Positions 62,101-64,000 of a DNA stretch of 64,000 nt are shown one piece after another (the stretch's first letter is position 1; each line of letters starts with the position of its first letter). A model generated the notes under the pieces. That model did no database searches, was not told the DNA's origin, and was given only the letters and a program-made list of their open reading frames with translations. This DNA comes from Nipponacmea schrenckii (Eukaryota > Mollusca > Gastropoda > Lottiidae). The DNA is taken from contig JAUJPP010000012.1 in the NCBI GenBank assembly GCA_030562195.1, forward strand, positions 5,828,001 to 5,892,000, given 5' to 3'. A program made the translations under genes and the position numbers.

Positions 62101-64000
62101 TATGTAATGCTATTATATATGAATATAAACTAGTTGTCTTATAGGTTTTTAATATTACGCTGAAAGAGAACCTTCAGATACATAGACATAAAATGTATTT
62201 TACTCCTCATTTTGTGAAAGTATTTTATTTCATTTTCAAGGAAAAAAGATACAGGTATTGTGAAACTCATACAATTCAACAGACAAATTTATTTTGGTGT
62301 TAAAGTGATGAGAATGTTAAAGAATGGTTAATTGTTGATATTAAGGAAGTCAAAGAGTAAAAGATCTGTGTCTATTTGTTAAGGGGGTAAAAAGGAAGAT
62401 TGTTCAACATTGAATGTATCAATAGACATAATTCATTGTTAAACAGTCTTAAGTTATTTCACTGTCTTTAAATAGTACTGTGGAGATGATACCTTTAGAT
62501 TTTTCTCACCAGTTTTTCCCCTTACCAGCTGACAGAAAAATCACCAAGCCTTTTTGGTCAGGAACGTCAAGACAATTTAAGATAGTCAAAAGCAAAATAG
62601 GGTAGCCATATGCTGCTTTCCTGGAATAGTTTCTGCATTGTTTTTTTTCATTAGCTTAATGTGGAAGAACTCCTTCCAAATATCTCTTTCCAAATAAGGC
62701 ACCATTAAATCTTATTTTGCATAATTCCTTGTGTACTCCCCTATAATTTCAATTCACAGTAAAACTATGTCCATTATTAAAGTACAAAAGGTCTTGTAAT
62801 TGAATGAATCTGTATCTAAATACTGACTATATTAAAATCATCTTGAAGGTTTAACAACTTTCAAACTGTGTGAATGTCAAGAGGTCTGTTTAACACTAAC
62901 TTGACAACACCTGAAAAGCTCAGTTAGTAGTGATTTGCATTTTTGTCTGTAAGGTAAAAAGGTGTTGTGGGCTTGAATCTTCATCAAGGTAAAAACATTT
63001 TGATGTCAATAGTATTTTTAAAATCTAATCTGACATAGTGAAGCATCTCTCATAGTAAAGTCATATGTCATTTTATAAAACACAATAAATATTCTATTAT
63101 ACAATGCTGAGAATTCTAATCAGACATGACTGGGAAAAACATTGTTTTATTGAAGAGAATGCAATCATCCTTGTTATCAAAGCCTTTGTTAATGATCTGT
63201 TTTTATTTCTAAAAGATTGCATCGCTAGCATATTAAAAGCCTGGTATTAAAACAGTGTATAAATAGTGAACCTACTGTGATGTTGTATTGTATGTGACAA
63301 TCTCTAAATAATTCAGTCTTAGTTAACCTAGCTTGATAACTCATGATTATAAAACATTATCAAATCTATTCTGTTTAATCCCTAGAAACACATGGCCTGC
63401 ATTACGCCTGCAGCTAAAACCTAATATATATTTAATGAGAACTAGTGACAGTCAGAACAAAATAAAAACTTTTTCTATTAAAATTTTGATGAGATTTTTC
63501 ACCATTAAAAGGATTCACTCAGTAAATGATGCATTAGTTTTGATGATCTTATATAATTTTTAATTTTAAATAATTCTATATCCTAGATTTGAAAAAGAGA
63601 GATGTGGCCAATAAATATACAATCATGTAACTAACTTTTGTTGAAGCAGTATACCATTTTTTCACTTATATATGAGCAACTGACAATGAAATAAATAAAT
63701 AACATACATCTAAGATAGTTTGACTGTATGAATCTAATTTCTGATCTATTCAGATCATGATAAAATAAACTGTAGGCCTATGTACCTAACCTAAGTTGAC
63801 CAAAACTTCCATCTATCCAGAATCTGCATATGTTTGATCCTGATTAAAATGATATATCAAGATTAGATTAATAGTATGAACCTAATTTGTGATCTCTACA
63901 TATTTTGATCTATTCAAGTAACAAGGTCTATGTGAACCTAACTTATCTATCCATCTATTTAAATGTGTGGATCTAACTTGTGATTGATTATTGACTTTAA
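62101..64000. other. Intron or intergenic sequence, no feature seen
   Basis: AT-rich. The 76-codon frame at 63333-63563 has no recognisable features. No exon for the upstream gene could be supported here. Confidence 0.4.

Noticed and set aside
63333..63563. 76-codon frame near the right edge
   Set aside because: No recognisable motif and no splice context; its length is expected by chance in such sequence.

Overview
This is an AT-rich animal nuclear window. All recognisable genes are split by GT-AG introns, and the proteins are bilaterian. The repeats look lophotrochozoan, probably a mollusc: a Penelope-like element, LINE relics, a tRNA-derived SINE family, and short elements with subterminal inverted repeats and ~120-165 bp core repeats. 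The species is an inference; nothing in the window names it. I assembled each gene by hand from homology, splice signals and reading phase. Exon edges may be off by 1-2 bases.

Layout. 1-2.95 kb: mobile-element debris on the minus strand, including a Penelope-like reverse transcriptase split by a younger LINE insertion with a clear target-site duplication. 6.3-12.3 kb (+): guanine deaminase, 13 coding exons, in phase except for one surplus base in exon 4. 12.6-15.8 kb: a repeat island with an inverted LINE relic, an 812 bp inverted-repeat element that carries a helicase fragment, and a foldback-like structure. 16.4-18.9 kb (-): short aprataxin without an FHA domain. It is head-to-head with ALG9 mannosyltransferase (19.2-26.9 kb, +, 17 exons). 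27.6-29.6 kb (-): an IRAK4-like death-domain kinase, convergent with ALG9. About 31.6-45.3 kb (-): cohesin subunit SA/STAG, about 30 exons, with a 42-bp tandem array in one intron and a TTAA-flanked transposon in another. 47.1-51.2 kb (-): DYNLT2B (TCTEX1D2) dynein light chain. From about 51.4 kb (+): an unrecognised gene, divergent from DYNLT2B, whose later exons probably lie beyond the window. Its introns hold a SINE, a perfect 27-bp hairpin and two minisatellites.

The genes are unrelated housekeeping or immune genes: purine salvage, DNA end repair, N-glycan assembly, Toll/IL-1 signalling, sister-chromatid cohesion and intraflagellar transport. I see no operon-like functional cluster. Two short head-to-head intergenic gaps (aprataxin/ALG9 and DYNLT2B/unknown gene) may be bidirectional promoters. 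The most unusual content is in the mobile elements and in small sequence oddities of the genes.
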